From assembly GCA_028714035.1 (NCBI GenBank), contig JAQTNA010000025.1:1-59157 (forward strand): a stretch of DNA of 59,157 bases. The letters are read 5' to 3'. The notes under the pieces are model-generated. The model saw only the letters and a program-made list of their open reading frames with translations, had not been told where the DNA came from and made no database searches. Position 1 is the first letter of the stretch; each line of letters opens with the position of its first letter. The stretch comes from Rhodocyclaceae bacterium (GTDB taxonomy: Bacteria > Pseudomonadota > Gammaproteobacteria > Burkholderiales > Rhodocyclaceae). The position numbers were made by a program, and so were the translations under genes. Below are positions 8,321 through 16,286 of this stretch, one piece after another.

Positions 8321-9901
8321 TCAGAAACCGATCATGAAGCGCAATGTGAGTCCGTTATCGGTCAGGCTTCCAGCACCCGCCAGATCCTCGAATTTGTGAT
8401 TCCTGTATTCGCCGATGAACTTGAGGTTCGGCTGAATCAGTGACTGCACGCCCAGCACGTAGTCCTTCTCGCGCGCTTCCACCAGCGTCGTGCCTGTCAC
8501 GGCATTGAGCGTCACATGCGTGTCGTCGAAACGGTCGGCACGTATCCAGTCATAGCGGGCATAGGCCATGGTGTCCTTGGAGATACCCCAGTTGAGCTGG
8601 TTGAAGCCGCCTTTCCAGTTGAACGCGACGCCGAAGCCGGTCGGGTTGCTCTCGTGGCGAACCAGGATGTCGTTGTCCAGCCAGAGCGGAACGCCAAACG
8701 GTACCAGGCTCAAGGTGAAGTGCGGGCCATAGGTAGAATGCTCGTTGGCTACCTGAAGACCGGACATGATCCCGAGTGGGCGCGCATCATTTGCGTTGTT
8801 TACCGAGCCACCAATCGGCGTACCGATCATCGCGGAGGAACGCAGTGCGTCATCGTAGGTATCCGCGCTACGGTAGGCAAAGAAGCCAAGGGATTGCCCC
8901 TTGCCGCGAACGGTTACGCGACCATAGATGTCTTTGTGCGTGTTGCTGGCGGCAGACGCATTGCTGCCGTTGGAAACCCCGAAGTGATACTCGACCCAGG
9001 GCTTGTTCTTGACATCGGTCACCTCTCCGCCGGGAACCACCATCCCGAATAGTTCCACCATACCCTGTGGTTCGCTCAGGCGGAACAGGCCATCCGCCGC
9101 GTCGGCGCCGAGCAGGGTCGTAACCGGCGTCCTGCTGAGAAAGTCCAGGGCACGTCTTTCATAGATAAGATCCTGATTGACGGGAAGCCTGACCTTGCCG
9201 GGGGAGTACGCCAGAGGCAGATGGGTGATACCCGCCTGAAGATTGACGCTGTCGCGCGGTGCGCTGTCCCCAAGGAGATTGTTCCAGAAGAACTTCGCCA
9301 CCTCGAACCCGGGCTTTTCGGTCGCGAACTTTAGGCCCTTGGGGGCGCCGACGTAGTTGGCGGCATAAATCGAGGAAAGACCCGTCGGCGTGAACTCCCA
9401 GGCCCGCGTCTCGTACATCGGGAATTCGACGAAGGCGGAGAGGTTCTTGCCTAAAGGCGAGGTCATGAAGATGCTGGCGTCTTCGAGCGCGAATGTCGAG
9501 CCGCTCTGGCTGGTGGTAGGCGTTCCGACCGTAGTGCTATTGAGCGCGCCGGAGAAAGTCCTCTTCTCCGTCCGGCTGTCGAACCCGACGCCGGTGACGA
9601 AGGACAGGGGCAGGGTTGTCGGTATCACCAGCGTCGCATGGGCTATCTGGATATCCGGGCTATCGGGCTTGAGGTCAACGCCAGCGATCGCGCGGTAACC
9701 GCTAAGCTTGAAAGTGAGGCCTGCCGGAGTCAGTGCGCCCCATACCGAATGGCATGTGTGGCAGTCGACTCCATAACGGCGCGAGTAGGATGGCACTGCC
9801 CATGCATCCGGGGCACATAGCAGCAGCAGTTCGATGAATGCAGAAATGATTAAAACGGTTCGCGGGACCGCCCTGCCAGATGTCCCTAATTTGGTACTCA
9901 T
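8321..9901 (-). CDS. outer-membrane porin with N-terminal monohaem cytochrome c site (Cyc2-like architecture)
   Basis: The 526-residue product has a signal peptide (cleavage near DAWA-V36), a single haem c motif just after it (Cys47-x2-Cys50-His51, CHTCH), and then about 460 residues with alternating beta-strand pattern ending in phenylalanine (LRFMIGF), typical of BamA-inserted barrels. A haem at the mouth of a barrel is the plan of Cyc2-type fused porin-cytochromes. Sequence identity to true Cyc2 cannot be judged here, and a broader porin family carrying a CxxCH also exists. I placed the start at ATG 9901 (AAGGGGAG Shine-Dalgarno) because the longer frame from 9985 would overlap the sigma54 promoter at 9982-9996. 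It is the first gene of a three-gene cytochrome unit. Confidence 0.72.
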   Translation of the reverse strand: MSTKLGTSGRAVPRTVLIISAFIELLLLCAPDAWAVPSYSRRYGVDCHTCHSVWGALTPAGLTFKLSGYRAIAGVDLKPDSPDIQIAHATLVIPTTLPLSFVTGVGFDSRTEKRTFSGALNSTTVGTPTTSQSGSTFALEDASIFMTSPLGKNLSAFVEFPMYETRAWEFTPTGLSSIYAANYVGAPKGLKFATEKPGFEVAKFFWNNLLGDSAPRDSVNLQAGITHLPLAYSPGKVRLPVNQDLIYERRALDFLSRTPVTTLLGADAADGLFRLSEPQGMVELFGMVVPGGEVTDVKNKPWVEYHFGVSNGSNASAASNTHKDIYGRVTVRGKGQSLGFFAYRSADTYDDALRSSAMIGTPIGGSVNNANDARPLGIMSGLQVANEHSTYGPHFTLSLVPFGVPLWLDNDILVRHESNPTGFGVAFNWKGGFNQLNWGISKDTMAYARYDWIRADRFDDTHVTLNAVTGTTLVEAREKDYVLGVQSLIQPNLKFIGEYRNHKFEDLAGAGSLTDNGLTLRFMIGF

Positions 9902-9981
9902 GTCACTCCCCTTTGCTGACGAAAGTTGGGTTTGTACCCGATTCCACTTCACACCCGGAACCAGGCTCCGGGTGATGTAGC

Positions 9982-9996
9982 GCAACCTTCGTGCCA
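9982..9996 (-). promoter_or_regulatory. sigma54 (-24/-12) promoter of the haem porin-cytochrome unit
   Basis: Read on the minus strand: TGGCAC-GAAGG-TTGC. It matches the consensus TGGCAC-N5-TTGC at every fixed base with exact spacing. The predicted transcript start is near 9971, about 70 nt before ATG 9901. The gene immediately upstream encodes a sigma54 activator with an intact GAFTGA motif. Confidence 0.85.
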
Positions 9997-10016
9997 GCAG
10001 GACTGCCAGGAATAAA

Positions 10017-10028
10017 TGAATTAATTCA
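10017..10028. promoter_or_regulatory. 12-bp palindrome between activator site and sigma54 promoter
   Basis: TGAATTAATTCA is a perfect AT-rich palindrome about 20 bp upstream of the -24 element. It could be an additional activator or bending-protein site; the function is not shown. Confidence 0.4.
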
Positions 10029-10080
10029 GTGGTTTTCTGAGTGTGGCGCCCACATCCCGCGCCGCCGTGTCATCACATTT

Positions 10081-10098
10081 TCGTGACAGGCGTCACGA
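10081..10098. promoter_or_regulatory. candidate enhancer (activator-binding) site
   Basis: TCGTGAC-AGGC-GTCACGA is a perfect 7-bp-arm inverted repeat about 85-115 bp upstream of the sigma54 promoter, the usual place for NtrC-type activator binding. It overlaps the stop codon of the activator gene. A further TGTCA half-site precedes it at 10069. Confidence 0.6.
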
Positions 10099-11457
10099 TT
10101 TCAGGACAACGTCGGCCCGCGTCAGGTGCGCATAGATGTTCTGTCTAGCGACGCCAGAGAGACGTGCCGATTCGGAAATATTGCCCTCGGCAAACTGCAA
10201 GAGATGGGAAAAGTATTCGTGTTCGAAGCGTTGCCGCGCCTCACGATAAGGCAAGGGCTTGCCGGAGGGCTGCGCGCTCGTGGCTGGACTGGCTGAAATC
10301 CCCAGGTCAGGGGGCGTAACCGGCCCGCCGGCATTGATGACCACCGCACGCTCGATAGTGTGTTTCAACTCGCGAACGTTGCCCGGCCAATAGGAATTTT
10401 CAAGGAGCGCCACCGCCTCGGGCGTCAATGGTCCGGCCGCCCTGGCGAACTTGCGGTTGAAATATTCGAGGAAGAACAAGGCCAGCGGAAGAATATCCTC
10501 ACGCCGTTGCCGCAGGGGCGGCACACGCAATACCACGACATTGATGCGATAGAAGAGGTCGGAACGAAAGCGACCGGCCTCCATCTCGGCTTCGAGCGGC
10601 TTATTGGTGGCGCAGATCAGGCGGAAATCGGAACTTCGCTGCATCGTGCTGCCCAGACGGATAAAATTTCCCTCCTGCAATACACGCAGCAGGCTCACCT
10701 GTAGTTTGGGACTGACATCGGCGATTTCATCGAGAAAGATTGTTCCGTCATCGGCTTCCTCGAAATAGCCCGGTGTCGCCTTTATCGCCCCAGTGAAAGC
10801 GCCTTTCTCAAAACCGAACAGGCTTGCTTCCAGGAGCGATTCGGGCAGTGCGCCGCAATTAAGCTCTTTCAGAGGTCCCTTGGCCCGCCCACTCAAGGCG
10901 TGGAGCAACTTCGCAATGAGCTCCTTGCCGGTACCGCTTTCGCCTTGAATCAGCACGGTCGTGTCCAGCGGTGCGGCCTGGCGCACTTGGGAAAACAGGC
11001 GTTCCATCGCGGCCGATCGGCCGATGATGACCTGATCTCCCGCACGTGCGTTCAGCGCTTCACGTAGATCGGAAATTTCCCGATAGGCGCGATCCATTTC
11101 CAAGGCCTTGCCAATGACGGCCTCAAGTTCCTCCAGGCTCTCGAACGGCTTGGTCAGGTAATCGAATAGTCCCTCACGCACGGCGCGCACGGCATCGCGC
11201 ACATCGGCATAGCCGGTGATCAGCAAAGCCAACTGCCGAGGGCGCTCCCTGCGCATCTCGGCAAAGAGATCGAGGCCATTGCCATCCGGCAGGCGTTGAT
11301 CAAGAATCGCCAGGTTGAAATCTCCGGATCGAAAGGCTAGGCGCGCCTCGGCAGCAGTCCCTGTGGTAACCAGATCCAAATCCTTGGGGCGCAGCAAGTC
11401 CTCAAACAGCCTGCGCGTAAAGGGGTCGTCATCCACGAGCAGCACTTTGGGTTTCAT
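10093..11457 (-). CDS. sigma54-dependent response regulator, NtrC family
   Basis: The 454-residue protein has a receiver domain (acidic pocket D9-D11, phospho-acceptor Asp53, Lys in TKPFE), an AAA+ domain with Walker A GESGTGKE, GAFTGA sigma54 contact loop, Walker B IFLDEIAD and arginine-finger region, and a Fis-type HTH at the C-terminus (ESARLSGVARQNIYAHL). Its start overlaps the kinase stop by 4 nt, so the two are cognate. The only sigma54 promoter seen just downstream drives the haem porin unit, its probable target. Confidence 0.93.
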   Translation of the reverse strand: MKPKVLLVDDDPFTRRLFEDLLRPKDLDLVTTGTAAEARLAFRSGDFNLAILDQRLPDGNGLDLFAEMRRERPRQLALLITGYADVRDAVRAVREGLFDYLTKPFESLEELEAVIGKALEMDRAYREISDLREALNARAGDQVIIGRSAAMERLFSQVRQAAPLDTTVLIQGESGTGKELIAKLLHALSGRAKGPLKELNCGALPESLLEASLFGFEKGAFTGAIKATPGYFEEADDGTIFLDEIADVSPKLQVSLLRVLQEGNFIRLGSTMQRSSDFRLICATNKPLEAEMEAGRFRSDLFYRINVVVLRVPPLRQRREDILPLALFFLEYFNRKFARAAGPLTPEAVALLENSYWPGNVRELKHTIERAVVINAGGPVTPPDLGISASPATSAQPSGKPLPYREARQRFEHEYFSHLLQFAEGNISESARLSGVARQNIYAHLTRADVVLKS

Positions 11458-12845
11458 AGTTTGGTAATCGCGGGCAGCCAGATACTGAATCGAGCACCGC
11501 CAGAGGCCAGGTTCTCGGCCCGGATCGCGCCCCCGTGTTTCATGGCGATATGCTGTGCCACGGACAGACCGAGCCCGGTTCCTTGCGGACGCGTGGTAAA
11601 AAATGGTTTGAACAACTTCGCCTCCGCCTCTTCGCTGAAACCGCCCCCACTATCGGTGACCGAGAGTTTGTAACCCGGCACGCCTTCCTGTTGTTCGGAC
11701 ATGAGCGACACCGTAACCACGCCTTCGGGTGCGGCAAGTATTGCATTGTGGATCAGGTTAAAAAGGGCATGGCGCACGAGGACCGGGTCCACATTCAGCA
11801 TCACTTCCTGCCCGGGCGGTCTGAATTCCACGACATGCTGGTATCCGAGGCTCTGATGACAAAATGCAATAGTGTCCCGCACCAGTTCATTCATGTCAGT
11901 TGCCTGGGGCTCTGAACGCGAAATCTGGTTGATGCGCAAAATGCGCTGAACGATATCGCGGCATTCACTACCCGCCTTTTTCACGTCCACCAGCAATTCT
12001 CTAACGCGCTGGGGATTTTCGGCCTCTCGCTCAGCCAGTTGTGCCAGATTAATCACACCGACCAATGGATTGTTGAGCTGGTGCGCGATCTCTCCGACCA
12101 ATTCCCCCATGGCAGACAGTTTCTCGATCTGCACGATGCGGTGGTGCTCTGCCGTCAGTTTGCTGAACTGGAGTTCTGCATTTTTTTGCCGGCTATAAAC
12201 CATATCGAAAAGCTTGAATAACGCAACAAACAGAATCAGGCCGGCACCACCGATTACGGACCAGAGAAGATACAAGCCATGCCGGATCGCCTTGTTCATC
12301 TCGTCAGGGGCGCGATATAGAGACAGCACGCCCATGACAGCCGGGGGCTCACCCGCCATCGCATGTACCAGCGGCACATAGAATTCGACCGTTGCCGGCG
12401 TGGCCGGCCCTCTGTCGAAAATATTGGAACTGTGTACTGCCGGGTTGAACACGGCCTGAACCTCGCCATGCATGGCTCGCGTGAGACGTTCCACATGGGA
12501 GGTGCGCATTGTGCCGAGCAGATTCATGTCATCGGACCACGCAATGATGCTGTTTCGATTAAACACCTTGATGTGATAGACATCCGAAAGGCTTTTCAAG
12601 GAACTGAAACTTTGGTCGAGGCGCAGGCGGGCAGACGAAACGGTGTAGCTCTCCAGGTCGGACGCGGATACGCCGTGTTCGATTGCCAGTGCATTGGCCA
12701 AGTCGCGCACAATCGCCGCTTCCCGGTCAATGATGGTTTGCCGGAAGAAGGGCGCCTGCGTGAATCCTGTCACGGTCAGCATCACGGCGATCATGAGCAG
12801 GCTGATGATCGCGAACATTCTCGGCGGCGAGGTTATGTTTTCCAT
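11454..12845 (-). CDS. membrane sensor histidine kinase, partner of the sigma54 regulator
   Basis: The 463-residue protein has an N-terminal membrane helix (about 9-30), a periplasmic sensor region of about 160 residues, a second helix near residues 192-213, a HisKA box (GEIAHQLNNPLVG) and an HATPase domain (N box NLIHNAIL, G1 DSGGGF, G2 GTGLGLSVA). The periplasmic region has no haem motif or cysteine cluster, so the signal is unknown. ATG 12845 has AAAGGGA upstream. The gene overlaps the regulator gene by 4 nt. Confidence 0.9.
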   Translation of the reverse strand: MENITSPPRMFAIISLLMIAVMLTVTGFTQAPFFRQTIIDREAAIVRDLANALAIEHGVSASDLESYTVSSARLRLDQSFSSLKSLSDVYHIKVFNRNSIIAWSDDMNLLGTMRTSHVERLTRAMHGEVQAVFNPAVHSSNIFDRGPATPATVEFYVPLVHAMAGEPPAVMGVLSLYRAPDEMNKAIRHGLYLLWSVIGGAGLILFVALFKLFDMVYSRQKNAELQFSKLTAEHHRIVQIEKLSAMGELVGEIAHQLNNPLVGVINLAQLAEREAENPQRVRELLVDVKKAGSECRDIVQRILRINQISRSEPQATDMNELVRDTIAFCHQSLGYQHVVEFRPPGQEVMLNVDPVLVRHALFNLIHNAILAAPEGVVTVSLMSEQQEGVPGYKLSVTDSGGGFSEEAEAKLFKPFFTTRPQGTGLGLSVAQHIAMKHGGAIRAENLASGGARFSIWLPAITKL

Positions 12846-12953
12846 CGGTAGTCCCTTTGGATGATCGGTGACGGAAATTGCATGAGGGCTATCGCCAGAT
12901 CCGAGAGAAGGAGGATGCACTCAGCCGTGCCGGCAAACGACAAGTTCTTGCAA

Positions 12954-12968
12954 GCATGACTTGTGCCA
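12954..12968 (-). promoter_or_regulatory. possible second sigma54 promoter, upstream of the kinase gene
   Basis: On the minus strand TGGCAC-AAGTC-ATGC keeps the invariant GG and GC at the correct 10-bp spacing, with one mismatch in the -12 element. The predicted start is near 12943, leaving a leader of about 98 nt. It would allow autoregulation of the two-component pair. Confidence 0.45.
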
Positions 12969-13144
12969 ACCAAGCTTATGTGTTGTCCCCCGAGAAGTGC
13001 CTGGCGATGCGCCGTTCTGCCCGCGGCGACAGCCATCGCCACATTGCCGACGCTGATCATTCTGCCACGTAATGCCGAGCGTGCAGGTGGAGGACGGGCA
13101 CGATGTTGTTGTGCCTTCGGCACGACCTACGCCCCCGACTCTTC

Positions 13145-13150
13145 TATAAT
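13145..13150 (+). promoter_or_regulatory. candidate -10 element of dacC
   Basis: A perfect TATAAT lies 31 nt before the dacC start codon. No good -35 hexamer is seen at 16-18 bp. Confidence 0.4.
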
Positions 13151-13181
13151 GCCGCCTTTCCCGCCAATCGCTTATTCCCAC

Positions 13182-14318
13182 ATGCGCCACTTCTGCCGAT
13201 GGTTCCTGGCGGCATTCGCCGTTTTCCTGTCCGCGTCCGTCTTTGCCCAGTCGGTGCCGACGCCACCGGCCGTGGCGGCACGGGCCTGGTTGCTGCTGGA
13301 CGTGGGTTCGGGGCAACTGCTGGCCTCCGAGCGCCCCGACGAGCGCATCGAGCCGGCTTCCCTGACCAAGTTGATGACGGCCTATCTCACCTTCTCGGCG
13401 CTGAAACAGAAGAGCATCGCCGCCGGCCAGCAGGTGCCCATCTCCCCCCGTGCCTGGAAATCCCAGGGCTCGCGCATGTTCATCGAGCCGAACATGCCGG
13501 TCACGGTGGATCAGCTGATTCATGGCGTCATCATCCAGTCCGGCAATGACGCCTGCGTCGCCCTGGCGGAACTGATTGCCGGCTCGGAAGAACTGTTCGC
13601 CCAGATGATGAACCGGGAGGCGCAGCGCCTGGGCCTGAAGAATAGCCATTTCATGAACGCCACCGGCCTGCCGGACCCGCAGCACTACACCACGGCGCGC
13701 GACCTGTCCGTGCTGGCCTCCGCCATCATCCGGGACTTTCCCGAGTACTACCCCATCTATTCCCAGAAGGAATACACGTACAACCGTATCACCCAGGCCA
13801 ACCGCAACCGCCTGCTCTACCTGGACCCGACGGTGGACGGCATGAAGACGGGGCACACGGATTCCGCCGGCTACTGCCTCATCGCCACCGCCAAGCGCGG
13901 CCCGCGCCGCCTCTTGTCCGTGGTGCTGGGCACGGCGTCCGATGCCCTGCGCGCCCAGGAATCCGGGAAGCTCCTGAACTTCGGCTTCCAGTTCTACGAC
14001 ACGGTGCAGCTCTACCGCAAGGATCAGGCCGTGAGCGAATTCCGGGTCTGGAAGGGCTCGCAAAACGCGGTGAAGGCCGGGTTCCCCTATGACTTCACCC
14101 TGTCCCTGCCCCACGGGATGGCGAGCCGCATCAAGGCCAGCCTGGTGAGCCAGCAACCCCTGATCGCCCCCATCGCCCAGGGCGCCCGGATCGGCACCCT
14201 GAAGCTCACCCTGGACGACAAGCCCTGGGCCGACTACCCCGTGCAAGCCCTCGAAGCCGTCCCCGTGGCCGGTTTCTTCGGCCGCCTGTGGGATACGATA
14301 CGACTCTGGCTCCAGTAG
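13182..14318 (+). CDS. dacC: D-alanyl-D-alanine carboxypeptidase (PBP5/6, peptidase S11)
   Basis: This periplasmic enzyme trims the terminal D-Ala of peptidoglycan pentapeptides. The 378-residue product has a signal peptide (MRHFCRWFLAAF to VFAQ), the active-site tetrad SLTK, the SGN motif (IIQSGNDACVAL), the KTGHT motif and a PBP5_C domain. The C-terminus (GFFGRLWDTIRLWL) is an amphipathic membrane anchor as in DacA/DacC. ATG 13182 starts the signal peptide; the frame is open further upstream without homology. The dacA/C-dat-ybeD-lipB-lipA order is a standard proteobacterial arrangement. The stop codon lies inside a family B repeat. Confidence 0.94.
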   Translation: MRHFCRWFLAAFAVFLSASVFAQSVPTPPAVAARAWLLLDVGSGQLLASERPDERIEPASLTKLMTAYLTFSALKQKSIAAGQQVPISPRAWKSQGSRMFIEPNMPVTVDQLIHGVIIQSGNDACVALAELIAGSEELFAQMMNREAQRLGLKNSHFMNATGLPDPQHYTTARDLSVLASAIIRDFPEYYPIYSQKEYTYNRITQANRNRLLYLDPTVDGMKTGHTDSAGYCLIATAKRGPRRLLSVVLGTASDALRAQESGKLLNFGFQFYDTVQLYRKDQAVSEFRVWKGSQNAVKAGFPYDFTLSLPHGMASRIKASLVSQQPLIAPIAQGARIGTLKLTLDDKPWADYPVQALEAVPVAGFFGRLWDTIRLWLQ

Positions 14319-14383
14319 GTCGGGATTCATCCCGACAATTTTTGGTGACTCCCATGTTCCTGTCGGGCTAAAGCCCGACCTAC
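14315..14383. repeat. intergenic inverted repeat, family B copy 1
   Basis: Outer arms GTAGGTCGGG and CCCGACCTAC enclose two small hairpins (GTCGGGATTCATCCCGAC and GTCGGGCTAAAGCCCGAC). The TAG of the first arm is the dacC stop codon. It may also act as a transcript end. Related copies are at 35131, 46567 and 49504, with a partial copy at 37723. Confidence 0.8.
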
Positions 14384-14399
14384 AACCCGGCACCTAAGA

Positions 14400-15251
14400 A
14401 TGATCCACCTCAACGGCCAATACATGCCCATCGCCGAGGCGAAGATTTCGCCCCTGGACCGGGGCTTCCTCTTCGGCGACGGGGCCTACGAGCTGATCCC
14501 CGTCTATTCCCGGCGGCCCTTCCGCCTGGACGAACACCTGAATCGCCTGGAGCACACGCTGGAAGGCATACGCCTGACCAATCCCCTGAGCCGGGAGGCC
14601 TGGCATGAAGTCGTGCGACGCCTCGTGGCCGGGAACGAGGGCCAGGACCAGTCCATTTACATCCAGGTGACCCGGGGCGCCGACGTGAAGCGCGACCACC
14701 CCTTCCCCAAGGGCGTGCCGCCCACGGTGTTCGCCATGAGTTCGCCCCTGGTGACGGTGGTGCCGGAACTGCTGAAGAGCGGCGTGGCCTGCGTTTCCTC
14801 CGCCGACAACCGCTGGCTCCGCTGCAACCTGAAGACCGTGTCGCTCCTGGCCAACGTCCTCTTGCGCCAGGAGGCGGTGGATGCCGGCTGTGCCGAGACC
14901 ATCCTGTTCCGGGACGGGTTCCTGACGGAGGGGGCGGCCAGCAACATCTTCATGGTCAAGGACCGCCTGCTGCTGGCTCCGCCCAAGGGCCACCTGATGC
15001 TGCCGGGCATCACCTACGACGTGGTGCTGGAACTGGCGCAGAAGCACGGCCTGGCCCACGAGGTGCGGGACATCCTGGAAGCCGAGGTGCGCGACGCAGA
15101 CGAAATCTGGATGACCTCGTCCACCAAGGAGGTGCTGCCGGTGACGGTCCTGGACGGACTGCCTGTGGGCGCGGGCAAACCCGGCCCGGTGGCGACGGCC
15201 ATGTATGGCTGGTACCAGGAATTCAAGCACACCGTGATGCGCGGAGCCTAG
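14400..15251 (+). CDS. dat: D-amino-acid aminotransferase (class IV PLP enzyme)
   Basis: The 283-residue protein is a fold IV aminotransferase: the N-terminal LNGQYMPIAEAKISPLDRGFLFGDGAYE is diagnostic, the PLP lysine is in CNLKTVSLLAN, and TEGAASNIFMVK plus TSSTKEVLPV form the phosphate and substrate sites. The context between dacC and ybeD-lipB matches the D-alanine aminotransferase gene of many betaproteobacteria; the product would supply D-Ala/D-Glu for the cell wall. Branched-chain or 4-amino-4-deoxychorismate activity is less likely. Confidence 0.87.
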   Translation: MIHLNGQYMPIAEAKISPLDRGFLFGDGAYELIPVYSRRPFRLDEHLNRLEHTLEGIRLTNPLSREAWHEVVRRLVAGNEGQDQSIYIQVTRGADVKRDHPFPKGVPPTVFAMSSPLVTVVPELLKSGVACVSSADNRWLRCNLKTVSLLANVLLRQEAVDAGCAETILFRDGFLTEGAASNIFMVKDRLLLAPPKGHLMLPGITYDVVLELAQKHGLAHEVRDILEAEVRDADEIWMTSSTKEVLPVTVLDGLPVGAGKPGPVATAMYGWYQEFKHTVMRGA

Positions 15252-15254
15252 CCC

Positions 15255-15518
15255 ATGACCGACCAGGAAATATTCGAGTTCCCCTGCGACTTCCCCCTGA
15301 AGATCATGGGCCTGCGCACGGACGACTTCGCCCAGGAAATGATTACGATCGTGCGCCGCCACGCGCCGGATTTCGACGCCAAGACCGTGGAGATGCGCCC
15401 GTCCAGCAAGGGCAATTACCTGGGCCTGACCTGCACCATCCGCGCCACTTCCCGAGAGCAGCTGGATGCGCTTTACCGGGAACTGACCGCCCATCCCCTG
15501 GCGAAATATGTGCTGTGA
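15255..15518 (+). CDS. ybeD: YbeD family protein (DUF493)
   Basis: This small 87-residue cytosolic protein has the ACT-like ferredoxin fold of YbeD (FPCDFPLKIMGL, then SSKGNYLGLTCTIRATSREQLDALYREL). It starts 3 nt after dat and precedes lipB, the usual arrangement. The precise function is unknown; the family is suggested to regulate lipoate metabolism. Confidence 0.9.
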   Translation: MTDQEIFEFPCDFPLKIMGLRTDDFAQEMITIVRRHAPDFDAKTVEMRPSSKGNYLGLTCTIRATSREQLDALYRELTAHPLAKYVL

Positions 15519-15520
15519 AA

Positions 15521-15667
15521 CGGTGAGGAGCAAGGAGTGAGCGGTGAGCGGAACCTCATAGGTCAGGAAGCCGTAGCTCCGCTGCCCGCCGGACCCGAGG
15601 CCACGCAGCCAGGCAAAATCGCCGACGTGCCCATACCGGCGCTCACCGCTCACCGCTCACCGCTCAT
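15521..15667. repeat. tandem-word inverted repeat, family D copy 1
   Basis: The left arm (15521-15551) carries GGTGAG/GAGCGGTGAGCGG words. The right arm (15641-15667) carries three tandem GCTCACC words in inverse orientation. It sits across the ybeD-lipB junction and into the open frame of lipB, so that either the lipB start lies in the repeat or about 40 residues of N-terminus are repeat-derived. Confidence 0.7.
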
Positions 15668-16286
15668 CCGCCACCTGGGCCTGGTGGACTATGAGCCCAC
15701 CTTCCGGGCGATGCAGGAATTCACGACGACCCGCGATGCCGAAACGCCGGACGAAATCTGGCTGCTGGAACATCCGCCCGTGTATACCCTGGGCCTGGCC
15801 GGCAAGCCCGAGCACCTGCTGAAGGAAAGCGCCATCCCCCTGGTGAAGATAGACCGGGGCGGCCAGATCACCTACCACGGCCCCGGCCAGTTGATCGCCT
15901 ACCTGCTCCTGGACCTGCACCGCCGGAAACTCAAGGTGCGGGAAATGGTGAACCTCATGGAGCAGGCCCTCATCAATCTGCTGGGCGATTACGGCATCGA
16001 GGCCGAGCGCCACGCCGGCGCCCCCGGCGTCTATGTGGGGCCGGCCAAGATCGCCGCCCTGGGTCTCCGGGTCAAGGGTGGTTGCAGCTACCACGGCCTT
16101 TCCCTCAATGTGAACATGGACTTGGCACCGTTTGGCGGGATCAATCCCTGCGGGTATAGTGGCATGCCCATCACCCAGATGAAGGATTTCGGAGTGGGCG
16201 ACGACCTATCCGCGGTGGCGGATCGGCTGGTGGCGCACCTGTACCGGCTGCTGGACGAACAAATGGCAGGCAAAGGACAAGAATGA
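15537..16286 (+). CDS. lipB: octanoyl-ACP:protein N-octanoyltransferase LipB
   Basis: LipB moves octanoate from ACP to lipoyl domains, the first step of lipoate synthesis. Family motifs are [27 protein letters not shown], and [31 protein letters not shown] with the catalytic lysine and cysteine (PCGYSGM). Homology begins at about residue 42. GTG 15537 (249 aa) follows GGAGCAAGGAG, but GTG 15627 (219 aa) is an in-frame alternative, because the stretch between is the family D repeat. The gene overlaps lipA by 4 nt. Confidence 0.9.
   Translation: MSGERNLIGQEAVAPLPAGPEATQPGKIADVPIPALTAHRSPLIRHLGLVDYEPTFRAMQEFTTTRDAETPDEIWLLEHPPVYTLGLAGKPEHLLKESAIPLVKIDRGGQITYHGPGQLIAYLLLDLHRRKLKVREMVNLMEQALINLLGDYGIEAERHAGAPGVYVGPAKIAALGLRVKGGCSYHGLSLNVNMDLAPFGGINPCGYSGMPITQMKDFGVGDDLSAVADRLVAHLYRLLDEQMAGKGQE

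Larger units (their letters stand above)
12846..13181. other. intergenic region between the kinase and dacC (divergent)
   Basis: This 336-bp divergent spacer shows no supported gene. It contains the sigma54-like element at 12954-12968 facing the kinase gene, a short hairpin GTGCCTTCGGCAC at 13111-13123, and a TATAAT hexamer at 13145 facing dacC. Confidence 0.6.

Noticed and set aside
6936-9901. MtrABC/decahaem-type conduit
   Set aside because: No protein with ten haem motifs is present; the largest carries four CxxCH, and the barrel has one.
8321-9985. Longer start (9985) for the haem porin gene
   Set aside because: It would overlap the sigma54 -12/-24 element and has no ribosome site; ATG 9901 has AAGGGGAG.
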